Part shown: positions 1-13,490 of the stretch, piece after piece
Numbering within the stretch: position 1 is the first letter of the stretch
Layout of the letters: each line of letters starts with the position of its first letter
From: Solea solea
Lineage: Eukaryota > Chordata > Actinopteri > Pleuronectiformes > Soleidae
Length of the DNA: 64,000 bases
Direction of reading: 5' to 3'
NCBI RefSeq assembly: GCF_958295425.1
Contig: NC_081146.1
Location: 5,684,242-5,748,241 of the forward strand
Notes under the pieces: generated by a model
Databases searched by the model: none
What the model was told of the DNA's origin: nothing
Seen by the model: only the letters and a program-made list of their open reading frames with translations
Position numbers and translations under genes: made by a program

Positions 1-153
1 TCAGTTGCATGTTTCAGTTTTTGAATTCATTTATTACTTTCAAAAACAGTTCAATAAATCTCATTACTTTTATTTTAAGTGGATCATCTCCCTGATAGAA
101 AGCATTTGTCGTGATGCTTTGGTGTGGTTGCATCTGTTTTCTTTTAATTGCAG

Positions 154-2559
<2,406 letters not shown>

Positions 2560-3575
2560 AATACAGCCAGGAGTGGTGGGCTCATCATGTGTGAATGCGT
2601 TCTGCTGGGAGGTAAATGTTTGGCTGACTGAAGGAATCGGAATCAGAGTGGTGACGGTTAGCGAGAAAAGAGACACTGTGACTTACCTTCCATCCTAAGG
2701 ACTTCATTTTGTGCTTGTATGTTTTAAACAACATCCATCAAATGTTGCAGTCTGTACTAGAAGAGAAATCAGCTGGCAGCAGTAATACAGTTATGTCGCT
2801 GTATTTGAAATGTTTGACAGTTCGTCCATTTCCTCCAACTCTGTTCATCTGGGGAACTGTTTTTTTAAATTTTTTTTTTAGATTTGTTCTCGATGAAGAA
2901 AGTAAATGAAAACGCATGAATGAATCACCTTTGATTTCACTAAGCGCCAGTGTGGACAGTCCTGTTAACTCGATGTTCTCATTTTGTTTCTCAACAGCAG
3001 GATGTAAATGAACTGTTTCTCTCTTTCTCTTGTGTCTCATCTCTTGTGTAAATTAAAGGTAAAGTGTTGCAATGACATTTAAAAAAAAAATAAATAAAAA
3101 AATTGTCTTGCTTTTTATCAAAAGCGCTTTCAAGAGAACAATTATAACAGTCCAGAGTACAAACACTAGTCAAAAGTTCAATAGTGGCTTGTTTTTCTGT
3201 TACCGATTAACCTATATATTATTTAAATTTTTTTAGTAATCATTTATCAGCCAGGACAACAAACTGACAACCAGCAGGACTGTTACTGTGTGTATGTGTG
3301 TACATTACAGTATGTGTGTGTTTTGGGGGTTTTGTGTGGGATATTAATCGTGCGTTAGGTCATATAATTGAAACATCGTTGATAATGATTCTGCAGGCTC
3401 TTATCTTGCCTTTTTTTCATAGCGCTCTTGTAAAACAACATGCTTCATTGTAAAATAATGCCATATTGTGTATTGTAAAATAATTGTTGCACTATAATTG
3501 TTTTCAGGCTAGTTTAATCCTGACTGCAATGTTTAATATAATATTCAGCAATAAAGCTTTGATTCCAAACCTGTT
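2560..3575 (+). other. pex5: pex5 3'UTR
   Basis: About 1 kb follows the PEX5 stop with no coding sequence. It ends near an AATAAA polyadenylation hexamer at 3550-3555. T-rich and GT-rich tracts lie at 2860-2880 and 3280-3340. The extent is inferred from the hexamer only. Confidence 0.6.
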
Positions 3576-3786
3576 GATGATTTATTTGTTTTTTTAGGCT
3601 TAGTTTTTACAGACATTAAACAAAATGGCCAGGTGTCAGATGTACTGTACTGAAAATAAATGTTTATTTTAACTTACCTGATCAGAGAAAAGTGACCACA
3701 ACTTCTATGCATTTAATAGCTGTTTTATAATAACTTAATTCCTGAAACTGAACTTCATTGTTCATTTATTCAAAATAAAGAAGATA

Positions 3787-3852
3787 TTATTTTTATTATT
3801 ACTATTATTATTATCATTATTATTATTATTGTTATTATTGTTATTATTAATA
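3787..3852. repeat. TTA/ATT trinucleotide repeat
   Basis: An imperfect (TTA)n array lies in the spacer between the pex5 3' end and the cdca3 promoter. The rest of 3576-4150 shows no gene-like structure. Confidence 0.8.
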
Positions 3853-4189
3853 AATGTAAGCTTAGACAGTCTTTTGGGTTTGTATGAGTTAATGCATCTT
3901 TTTTAACAATATTTTTGTGATATTTTCAACCTCTATCTTCCATAGATAAATGTAGAAATGCATGCTTTGTTTTGTCCATTTTTCTCCCTAACCTCCCTAA
4001 AAAGAGTAACGTCTGTCCAGTTTGAATAGGGAGAGGCATGTTTGAACATAGTGTAATCCCTCAGTACACATGTGACAAACAGAACACGCATTCATATCAA
4101 CTTTCAAATGTGTTTTCTGCAAGAAACCACGCCCACTCCTAAACCGCCGTGCTCCGAGCCTATCAGCGCCGAGGAGGCAGAGCGGAAGT

Positions 4190-4320
4190 GTGTGTTTATT
4201 GGCTCATTTAAAAAAAGAGTGTACGCAAAGCGCCATTTAAATGTTTTCAAACTCGTGAGTGAAATCACTTAGTTTTGAGTGTGGAGTCAGTGAAGGAGTT
4301 AAACTTTCGCGAAATATCGA
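4190..4320 (+). promoter_or_regulatory. cdca3: Cell-cycle type promoter of cdca3 (CCAAT box, CHR-like elements, E2F palindrome)
   Basis: Visible sites are an inverted CCAAT box (ATTGG) at 4198-4202, a GCGCC-ATTTAAA CDE/CHR-like stretch at 4230-4241, an inverted CHR-like TTTGAA (TTCAAA on this strand) at 4246-4251, and a perfect E2F-type palindrome TTTCGCGAAA at 4305-4314. The first non-coding exon follows at once. CCAAT plus CHR/E2F is the known arrangement in late cell-cycle genes bound by DREAM and NF-Y, which fits CDCA3, a G2/M gene. Function is inferred from motifs only. Confidence 0.55.
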
Positions 4321-4340
4321 CTGGCTTTGTGTTATTTCAG
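4260..4340 (+). other. cdca3: Non-coding first exon of cdca3 (5'UTR), approximate start
   Basis: The stretch ends at 4340 in TTATTTCAG followed by GTATGT, a good donor. The next exon begins after the acceptor at 5080-5081 (TATTTTCCAG), 19 bases upstream of the ATG at 5101. The transcription start is not determined. Confidence 0.45.
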
Positions 4341-5100
4341 GTATGTTGTGGTTCATGTCCGCTCATATAGTCTGTGTTTAAACTTTAGAGAAACTGTTTC
4401 AGTTTTAAAGGAAAACGAGGACACTCGATAACCGACCTCGTCTGTGTTAGCTTGTTGTTAGCTGTGTTTTACTACCCGTTACACTGCTTGTTATCGCGTT
4501 TGTATGCTATATATTCAGTGTTGTATATAACATGTGTAGGTGTCCGTTCAGTTCTGCTGCATAATGTGAAAGTACTTGTTTTTTGCTCAAATCTTCCTCT
4601 CTCGTATTTTAGGAATGTCTATGTAATTTTACGTACGTTTGTGTCACTGTGCTGTTCCTTTATTTTAAAATTCCAGTCATTTGTTTCATATTTTTCACTT
4701 TTTTTTTACAAAGTAAGTACAAGTAATCAGTCGAGCAGATTATTGTGGCCAGTTTTGCCTTTTTTGTAATTTGCAATTGGCTAGTTTTATTTGATATGTT
4801 TGTTCTCATTGAGGTCATTAAAATGTTTTTTTTATCCAAAAGTAAACATTTTTATGGCCATGTGTATGGATTATAGGTTATTTTGATTTGCAGTGTAAAT
4901 GCAAAAAGCAGTATTGTCAGACATGTGATAGACTCAGTAAATTTACTCAGTAAATGTATATCAGTTAAGCAATTTTGTTTATCATTTGTTGTGAATAAAC
5001 TGTCATTTCATAAAATGGTGCTTGTCAATGGCCAGGGAAAAACACATTGGTTGATCTCTAATTTCTTGTTATATTTTCCAGTTAACCTTCAGTAAGCATC

Positions 5101-6854
5101 ATGGGATCCAGTGAGAGTAAGATGCCTGTATCTGCACCAATGAAACCAGAACCAGCTGTCAGGAAAAGTCACGCCAGCCACCTGATCGATCCACGCTCTC
5201 CTTCAACTAACGTCGACCGTACACCTATTCAGGTAGATAAATTTTTAGATTTCCGACCCAGACATAGTCCTACTGTAAGCTCAGAGGGAGCCATTTTAAA
5301 ATGCTTCACACCATGTTTTTTTTTTTTTTTTTTTGCAGGTCATTGGGCCGGTGGCTAAATCTTCTGCTGTGGGGAAAAGTGAGTGTCCCCTGGCATTCAC
5401 TGATCCCCGCTCACCGACTATTGGCATTGTCCGCACCCCTGTCAGAGAAGTCATGAGAGGTAACTATTGGGTAAAAAATAACTTTCAGCATGGTTCTTTT
5501 CCCCTCATAAATCATGTCAGACATGATGCTTTTAAACTTGTCTCCACAGCAAAAGTTGGGTCCTTTGCTCGCCGCCTGGGCATGCTTTTCCACAACGAAT
5601 CTGAAGGCAAATTCACTGAAGCGCCTCAGAAATGCTTCAGTGATGCTGTGGAGGAGGAGGTAGTCTACAAGGATGAGGAGCTGGCTTCCACTGAGCCCCT
5701 CCTGACTCCTCAACCTTCTCAAACCTACAGCTCCTTGGCTGAACATGCTAACCTACTCGCCACTCCTGTGCTTGGGCTGCCACAGAGTGTGTGTACTTCA
5801 AGCCCCTTTGTGGTTCTTGAGGTGCAGGTAGAAACAGTAGATGTTAGTTTGGAGGAGGCAGAAGAAGCAAGAGAGTCTCCTCTTCACAAGAGACTAAGCA
5901 TGAGCCTGATAACTTGCCATGAGGGAGCGCCTTCATCACAGGTCTTGGCTGAGGTGCATCATGACAGCACTTCTTCTGCAGTACCTGACGTGGCAGTGGA
6001 ACTACTCGGGGATGGTGTGGATCATTCTTATGGCGTTCCTTCAATCACAGTTGAACCCGAGTCCCAAGCTGAGCCTTCACCAACCTCTGTAGTAGGTGAT
6101 TCTCCTGTTCAGGTGCCCTCTGTACAGCCAGAGGAAGCAGAAATACCACCATCCTCTGAGGAAACAAAAGAGCTTGCCGAAGGAAACTCTTTGCCCCCTG
6201 CAGCTGTTTCTTCAGAGCCGCCAACCAACAACAACCTAGAGCAGCCACAGCTCTGCAGTGGCATCCGCTGCCCCACCTTTGACTCAAAGAGTCCCAGTCA
6301 GGTGGTGTTTAAGCCGCAGTGGTTGGGAAAAGGCTTTGGTGGCACTGGACTGAGAGCCAGAGGAGTGCAGGGGCAGAATGCCAAGAGAGGCTCCTCCCCC
6401 CTCGCCGTCCGTTTGGCCGTTAAGAATACAACCAACGAAAATAAGGGACACTATGGGAAAGTCAAGCAGAAAGGTGTGTAGTGGTGAAGTTTTTTTTTTT
6501 TACTCCTGTCACCTACAAACAGGATGTTGTCGTTTGATCGATGTCTGACTTTTTTTCTTTTTACTATTCTAGGTTCAGAGGGCCGCTCACCTCTGCAGAT
6601 CCTTAAGGAGACCAACTCCCCCAGGGACCAACGTTCTCAGGTATTGTGATCCCTATGCTCCTTTCACACCAGCTTTACAAAGTAATGCTCATTTTAATTG
6701 TTCTAAAGTGAATCCTAACACAATGTGAATTCATTGTTGTGGTAATGTATTTTTTTTCTAGATGAAGCTGAAGGTGTCCACTCCAGACCGACAGAGGCCT
6801 GGACTGATGGACCGCAGAGTGCTGGCAGTTGCTGTGGATAAAGAGAACAGATGA
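5101..6854 (+). CDS. cdca3: Cell division cycle-associated protein 3 (CDCA3/TOME-1)
   Basis: CDCA3 (trigger of mitotic entry 1) is an APC/C substrate described as an F-box-like adaptor that promotes Wee1 degradation and mitotic entry. Five coding exons (5101-5232, 5339-5459, 5550-6473, 6573-6640, 6762-6854) give 445 aa. Family marks are the N-terminal MGSSESK, two copies of a DPRSP...RTP motif (residues about 30-42 and 62-73), a conserved SPLQILKETNSP block and a C-terminal DKEN KEN-box two residues from the end. Many SP/TP pairs are candidate CDK sites. The protein is much longer than human CDCA3 (about 268 aa); the excess is in the low-complexity, acidic exon 3. An AATAAA at 6988-6993 marks the likely 3' end. 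Confidence 0.93.
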
Positions 6855-8285
6855 TGCACTGCAGCACTGTGTACATTCCTGCCACTTGTTCATCTCTTAA
6901 AACATGCTTTTATGTGTACAGTTCTCTTAAGCAGATTTTTCTTGTGTTTTTTGCCATTTGTGAATATTTCTTTGGACCGTAAATATAAATAAAATTATTA
7001 TTTTAGCTTTAAATCTGTTTATCAGTTATCAAGTACTTCCTGTCGTCCTACTGTGCTTCTTGTGTTTTTTGAAATTTTTTGTTACATTTTAAATAAAACG
7101 GCGTTAAAAATACTTTTTTCCTTTCTTTTTTTTTTTTTTTTTAAAGTTCCCCAAGTCTATTGAACTGACTTTTAAAATTGTGCATTAGCATTTGTATCTA
7201 GTAGGACAGACGAGTTGTATTATAAGTCCACTTGTCAAAAATAAACACTAGACTTTTAATGCAGTATCCCAGGTTTATTAGACAGTTTTTAAGAAAGGTG
7301 AAATTGCTTTACTCGCACAGTGTATATTGAAAACAGTCCAAATTGCAGGGCATGGAGTTCAGAGGTTTTGTGTACTTGACACAAAACTTTCAAGACTATC
7401 ATGCAGAGGAAAGACAGGTCATGTCCAGATTCAGAAGAACTCAAACACACAGTAGCAGTTATCCTCCGGGGGGAAACCAGCACTCGTACGAAGAGTCCTA
7501 TTAGTCTTATTTTGTTAGTGCTTAATGAACCATTAAAATCATTTTATCATCCCATCTTGTCGGTTCAACAGTTTGCACAAAGCACTTTTCTGGTCTGACC
7601 TGAGTTAGGATCAGAAGCCAAATCCTGGTAAATATTGTCCAAATATTTTCAATCACATACAAAACAACTCAAACACTAATGTAGACATCTGCATACTATA
7701 ACTTCATTTATACTTAAAATGAGGAAGTGACAGGTATTAAAATGTAAGCATCTAGGGAATCTACCGAAGCTAAGAACAAACAAAAGTCAGAAACAAAAAT
7801 GCTCTTATTACTTAAATAAACACAAACTTATGCTTTCATACAGCATTTTAGTAGAGCTCGTGTAAACCTACACAGGCTGGTTCTGGACCCATATTCACTT
7901 CTATCCTGTCCAGTGTGCTACCATTTCAAATTTGGCAACTGTTCTCATTGGGTGAGATTTGAAATTCTGCAACAGAACGTTACTATTTTGAACCACAAAA
8001 TAATTCACCATTAAGAGGAATCGTCTTTTCTGATATCCTGTACCCCATGACCCCCCAAATTCACCCATAATGCTAAAAGAAAGGAGAGAGCACAATGTGA
8101 CAGAGAGAGGAGAAACCTTTCACATTACAGCCCCTCTCCAACATTAGATAGGACTTGGCACAATTAAAATACCATCCTTTCACCCTGTGTGACTCCTCAT
8201 CCCTTCCTCTAACTCCAATTTCTTTTTCAATTTCTCCCAGGCAGATGTTAACGTCTCTCCTCCTGCTCACTGATGAGGAATGACC
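6855..8285. other. Convergent 3' regions of cdca3 (+) and gnb3 (-)
   Basis: No coding sequence was found. The cdca3 poly(A) hexamer is at 6988-6993. On the minus strand an AATAAA (TTTATT on plus, 7273-7278) is a candidate gnb3 poly(A) signal, which would give gnb3 a 3'UTR of about 1 kb. A long T tract lies at 7120-7142. Confidence 0.5.
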
Positions 8286-10639
8286 TCAGTTCCAGATCTT
8301 GAGGAAGCTGTCCCAGGATCCTGTGCAGCACGCCATGCCATCTGAGGATACTCCAATACAGCTCACTCTGTTATCGTGACCAGCCAGCACTCCTGTGTCA
8401 CCACAAGGAAGACAAGAGACGGTGTAAGTATCACTGGATAACCAGTGAGGTTTCTATCCAGCTTTCATGTTTTCCACCTGTACTCACCAACTCTCTCTGC
8501 TTTCAGTGAGTCCCAGATGTTGACGTTGAAGTCGTCATAGCCGGCCAGTATCAAACGTCCAGACAGGGAGGGAGCCAGTGAGGTCACCCCACACATGATG
8601 CCGGAGTCCTGGTAGGTGATGAGCTCCTGGTCTGCTCGCAGGTCATACAACTTACAGGTTGCATCATCGGACCCAGTTATTATTGCATTTCCATTTGGGA
8701 AGAACTGGAGAAAACACACGCATTAGATTAGAAACTAGGTCGCCTTCAAGAGAAAGATTTTGGTAATCTATAAATGATATTCATTCCCACCCCAATTGAG
8801 TTGATGTCGCTCTCATGGCCTCCAAAGGTCTGCCTGCATTGACCCTCCCTGATGTCCCATAGCTTGGCCGTGTAGTCACACGCCCCTGAGATGAAAAAAT
8901 TGAAGTCCGGGGACACGGCCAGGGACATGCAGTCTCCCTGGTGTCCTGTGAAGATGGTCTTTTCGGTTCCTGTCTCAATGTCCCATAATACGCTAAATGA
9001 AGGCAAAGACAGCGTTCATTTTAGCTACACAGGCTTTGGGAAGATGCAGCAGACTTTTAAAGTACGCTCAATCATCCTAATTTCTTACCAAGTGCAGTCC
9101 CCAGAGCTGGTGATGATCTCAGAGTCATTAAGGAAACGACAGCAGGACAGGTAACCTGGGCAACCAAAAAAAGCTTATATGAGAAACCATAGAACGTCCC
9201 GCGCACGTCCAACATCTAGGCATCGGTGACTTCAAGATTCTGTATTTCACAATCTGTGTCGTCTGACCTGTGTGTGCTGCCAGCTCACGCATGACCTTGA
9301 CGTTCCCGTCCTTGCCCTTGAGGTTGTAGATGGAGCACATGTTGTCCAGACCACCACAAGCCACGAAGTTCCCCGAAGGTGCATAGGCACAAGTCATTAC
9401 CCATGATGACTTGAGAGGGATGGCATTCACCTAGGATCACAAATGGGACTGTTTAAGCTCTTGTCTTCAACAAAAAGAAAGAGTTAGAAAATACTGTTTA
9501 AATCATGTGTTTGATTGGAAGCTAGAAATCATTAGATGAGCTAAAAACTTGTTTCATCAGGTTGTTATTATTGGTTCTACAGGAGAACACTATTTTCTGC
9601 TGAAGTTTGTAGGTTTGTTGACAAAAGTCAACAAATCTCTCAGATTCAGAGAAAAGTAAGTTGTGTTTTTAAACAATAAATGTTTGCTAAAGTTATATCA
9701 TTCATTTAACATACTGTAATGTCACACGTACTTTTCCAAGTTATCTTAACAACCTGTTGCGGTTTGGTATGGTTGTTATTCAAATCTCATTTTTATTTCG
9801 AGTGAGATATGAGGGTTCAGATTCACCACACTGCTTTAAACATCATTTTAACACTGATTCACATGTGCATAATTATCCAATTTGTATCATCCATTTTGTA
9901 AAACATCCCAAAGTGTCATTATCTGTGTTCAAAATGACAAATAATTCAGCACAGCTTTAATGAAGCAGGTGAGCTGAGTTTGTGAGCATTAAATGTCACA
10001 GTTACATCTGCCTTCTTCCAACAATTAGGACTTTTAAGTCTTTTATTCAAACTCACCTTATTGGTCGTGATGCTGTCCCACACTATGAGTTTTCCATCTT
10101 GTGACGCACTGACACACAGCCTGGTGGAGTTAACATCAAAAATGACAGCGTGAGAAGCTGAAACATTTGTACTTTAAACACATTCACATTTTACAAGTTT
10201 AAATCAATACTTGTAATCCACCTCTCTGTATTCTAATTGTGTGCTAAATTTGATACGGTAAAACAGCAGGTGTTCTTTCAGCGTGTGTACAATATGCTGT
10301 GTATTTACTTGGAGTCAGTGCCCCAGTGCATTGCGTAGATCTTGGCAAGGTGACCTCTTAGTGTTTTCCTAGTCTTCATCTGGACACGGCCCACCACAGT
10401 GACCCCGGCCACTGCCTCCTGCAGCGTGGTGTCCTGCACTGCCTTACGTGCTGCCTACAGTATATGGAGAGCAGACGCATGCAGTGTACAGAGGGGATCA
10501 GGTCACTCCCAGTCACATTGATAAGACTGATAATCATACTGCTTTCTTGATCGCTCACAAATGACAAGAGGAGCCTACTTACAGTGATCTGGTCCTTTAG
10601 ATTGTCCGCCTCCTTTCTCAATTGCTCCATTTCCCCCAT
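8286..10639 (-). CDS. gnb3: Guanine nucleotide-binding protein subunit beta-3 (G-beta-3)
   Basis: This seven-bladed WD40 beta subunit of heterotrimeric G proteins pairs with G-gamma; GNB3 is the beta subunit of cone transducin. Coding exons in transcript order are 10583-10639, 10309-10454, 10057-10120, 9268-9430, 9089-9155, 8791-8992, 8488-8704 and 8286-8392. They sum to 1023 nt, exactly 340 aa plus stop, the invariant G-beta length. The N terminus [17 protein letters not shown] is GNB3-type (GNB1 begins MSELDQL). WD repeats such as [24 protein letters not shown] and the terminal [11 protein letters not shown] are intact. Exon sizes 64, 163, 67, 202 and 217 match the classic G-beta structure, but the 146-nt second exon looks like a fusion of two. 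An acceptor at 10674-10675 splits the 5'UTR, so a further non-coding exon lies upstream. Confidence 0.96.
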
Positions 10640-12586
10640 GGTGATGGTTTCTGGGTATGTTCACTAATGCAGACTGGGAGAGAAGTCAGGAGAGCAGATA
10701 ACCCCTGAAATGAGGAAGAAAAAGAGACAAAAAAAGAAGAGACAAATGACAAGAAATATTATTTTAAAGGAGTCAAGATTCATACCTTTATGCTCCATAC
10801 GAGAATTGCACCTGCACGTACCTGAGCAATTTAAAGCCTCTCTAACTCCAAACTCCAAGTAAGTGCTATTTTGCAAGTCAAACTGGCCCTTGTCTGCTTT
10901 GCAAACTATAAACACGCAGGAGCACACAGAAACCCACAAAACACGCCTACACATGCATTCACTGACACGCACACGCACACACACCAATACATGTGGACCG
11001 CATGAATATTCGAGCATGACATTAACAGCAAAAGTATTTGCTGTTCGGCTGAAGTTGAGAGCACACATCCTCACCCTGAAATGTACACACAAACCAGAAT
11101 GTCCTGAAATGCTTAATGTCATTTCGTGTATCAGCCCTCAGCCAGTCACCTCGCACTTCACAGCAAATTCACAAATACTGACAGGGGAGTGTGTTCCACT
11201 TAACACGTCAGTGCACACAAGAATAATGTTAATGGTTATTGAATTTAGTAATGTCATAATTAAAGAAGCAATCACCTAATGGACGAACCCACACAGTGTG
11301 ACAAATGTAATCGAGGCACAAGTGGAAAAAGGCAGAGTCACGATCTCTGTGTTGATTTTACAGAAACAGAGCAATGCAGAGAGAAGAGCACAACACATGA
11401 CAGTAACTTCATCATGACACGGCACAAAAAAACCAAGAATAACAGAACAACACTCCGCTTTCTCCTCATGTACACAAATGACTCATGTCTTACAAATTGC
11501 CATGATGGTATCTTCTTTATCTTACCTCAAATCTGACAGGACTGGACTTGTGATGATCTTATTGTTTGCAGCAATCTCTCTGTCTCTCTCTCCCCTTCTC
11601 ACTATTTGAATGAGTATCCCTGTCAAAACACATGACCCAGTGGATTTGCCTCTAATTTGGTTGAAGTGAAAGGGAGAGGAGGGGAGTGAAGGTGAGAATG
11701 GTGCTGTAAAAGAAAGAGATTGCCTTTAATTGTTTGTCACTCTGCTGCTTAAATTGAATTAGAGATGTGATAAAAACTAAAATTAGAGTGTTGATTTTGT
11801 TTGGGGTTTATTGTAGTGCAATGCTCCAGAACACCTCAGCAGATACTGTGTGGGTGTCCCATCTAAAGCTGCCTGTACTCCAATTCTCCCTGAAGTTGGG
11901 AACAGGGGATTTTAGGCCTTTGTTCCAGGTGGGAAATTGCTTTGAAAATAAGTGTTGTAATGAATGCCTGAGTGTTTTTTTTTAGTCGTGCTATTACCCT
12001 TTTGCCATTCTGTTCCGGGGAACCTGCCATTGTTCTGTGTGATTAAATGACGGCTGGGTTTTGGTGGATGTTGAAGTGCATTAACACAGCCAGAGAAAAG
12101 TGGAGGCAAAGGGGGGGGGGGGGATGCGAGTGAGTTATAAATCCTACTGGCTGAGATTTTAAGGGAAGCCTTTTGAATCAAATCTGCTCTCATCCGATTA
12201 CTGACTGCTCTTTGCATCTGGATAAGAGATGGGGGAAAGGATGGGGGGAGCAGATAGTGGGATGAGAATGAGGGCGGGGGCAGATGGACGAGGTGGATGG
12301 TGATAGAGGGAGTTAGGAACATGATTTTCTGCAGTTTACACCTGATATTCTGCAGTTTACACCTTATGTCATTCTACCAGTCACCGGTCAGAGTGCTGTG
12401 TTTACTGCACCAACAAAATAATTTAAGTTATGAGTGGAAATTCTTGAAAATATGGCTCCTGTTTGTTTGATTTAAAAGACCATATAGCTAGAACATTGTA
12501 GTTGCCATGCTTTATATTTGCTATACTAGCAGTCCATGTGAATACTAAACAAACAGATGGGCTGTACCAGGGTTGTATGTATATGT

Positions 12587-12589
<3 letters not shown>

Positions 12590-12644
<55 letters not shown>
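12590..12644. repeat. (TA)n microsatellite
   Basis: An uninterrupted AT dinucleotide array of about 55 bp. It creates spurious YIYI open frames on both strands. Confidence 0.95.
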
Positions 12645-12648
<4 letters not shown>

Positions 12649-13457
12649 ACCAACATTAGCTTTTGCTATGTTGTTAGCCCTCTAGTGGGGGCACTCTGTT
12701 GAGTAAAGAATCTCCAGGTGTAAGATTGTAGTAAATGACCACAAGACCTGCTTTATGGTAATACTGGAGTTGTGTCGCGTCTTTAATTTGCTGGACCAAC
12801 CAAAAAAATCTGTCTGGTTCTTTTCATCCATGGTCAATTATTCAGTAGTTTACAAAAGCCTCACTTGATCCTGAGATATGTCAGTATTGTAGTGTAGGAT
12901 CACACTCTGTAATAGAAGATTGTATCCAAAACAACCCAGGGTTAATGTGAATAACAAGTCATTGTTTCTGCTTAGAGCAGTGGTGAAGATTAAGAGTAAG
13001 ATTGATTCTATATTTTACACTCTTTCAACTGTTTACCATAGTTGTTGTTGTGCAGCTTTTGTGTGGCAGTAATGGGAATCAGACCACAAATAAATGTGTT
13101 TATTTACTCAGAGTATCAATGAAAAACCAGTGCAGTGTGTTGATCCTATGTAAATCCTTCTGCTGCGTGTGCCACAAACTAAACTAAAGATAAAACACAA
13201 ACAAGCTTGTAAAGCGCGTTTCAACAGAATGTTGATTTGCATGTCCATACTTTTCCAGTGTTAGTCCTACGCTCTGTTCAAGATCACAAGTACTTTGTGA
13301 TGTAACGATTTGACTTTAAAGAATATATTGACTCAACACTTTAAAATAACTCTTTAACACTTAAGGATATTCTAAAAGTATTAACAGTAACATTTATTTT
13401 CAGACTTTTCGATCTGACCCTTTGAATCTGATTCAATAACTGAGCAGGATGAAAGAA

Positions 13458-13459
<2 letters not shown>

Positions 13460-13488
<29 letters not shown>
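13460..13488. repeat. (CA)n microsatellite
   Basis: About 14 CA units in the gnb3-p3h3 spacer. A complementary (TG)n array lies at 14912-14936. Confidence 0.95.

Positions 13489-13490
<2 letters not shown>

Noticed and set aside
5411..5746. Minus-strand open frames inside cdca3 exon 3 (also 5844-6287)
   Set aside because: Shadows of the plus-strand cdca3 coding exon.
10664..11122. 152-codon minus-strand open frame upstream of gnb3
   Set aside because: Cys/Val/Arg runs come from a CA/CG-rich tract. It overlaps the gnb3 5'UTR acceptor region.
12423..12702. YIYIYI open frames on both strands
   Set aside because: Translation of the (TA)n array. The same applies near 26.4 kb and 49.3 kb.
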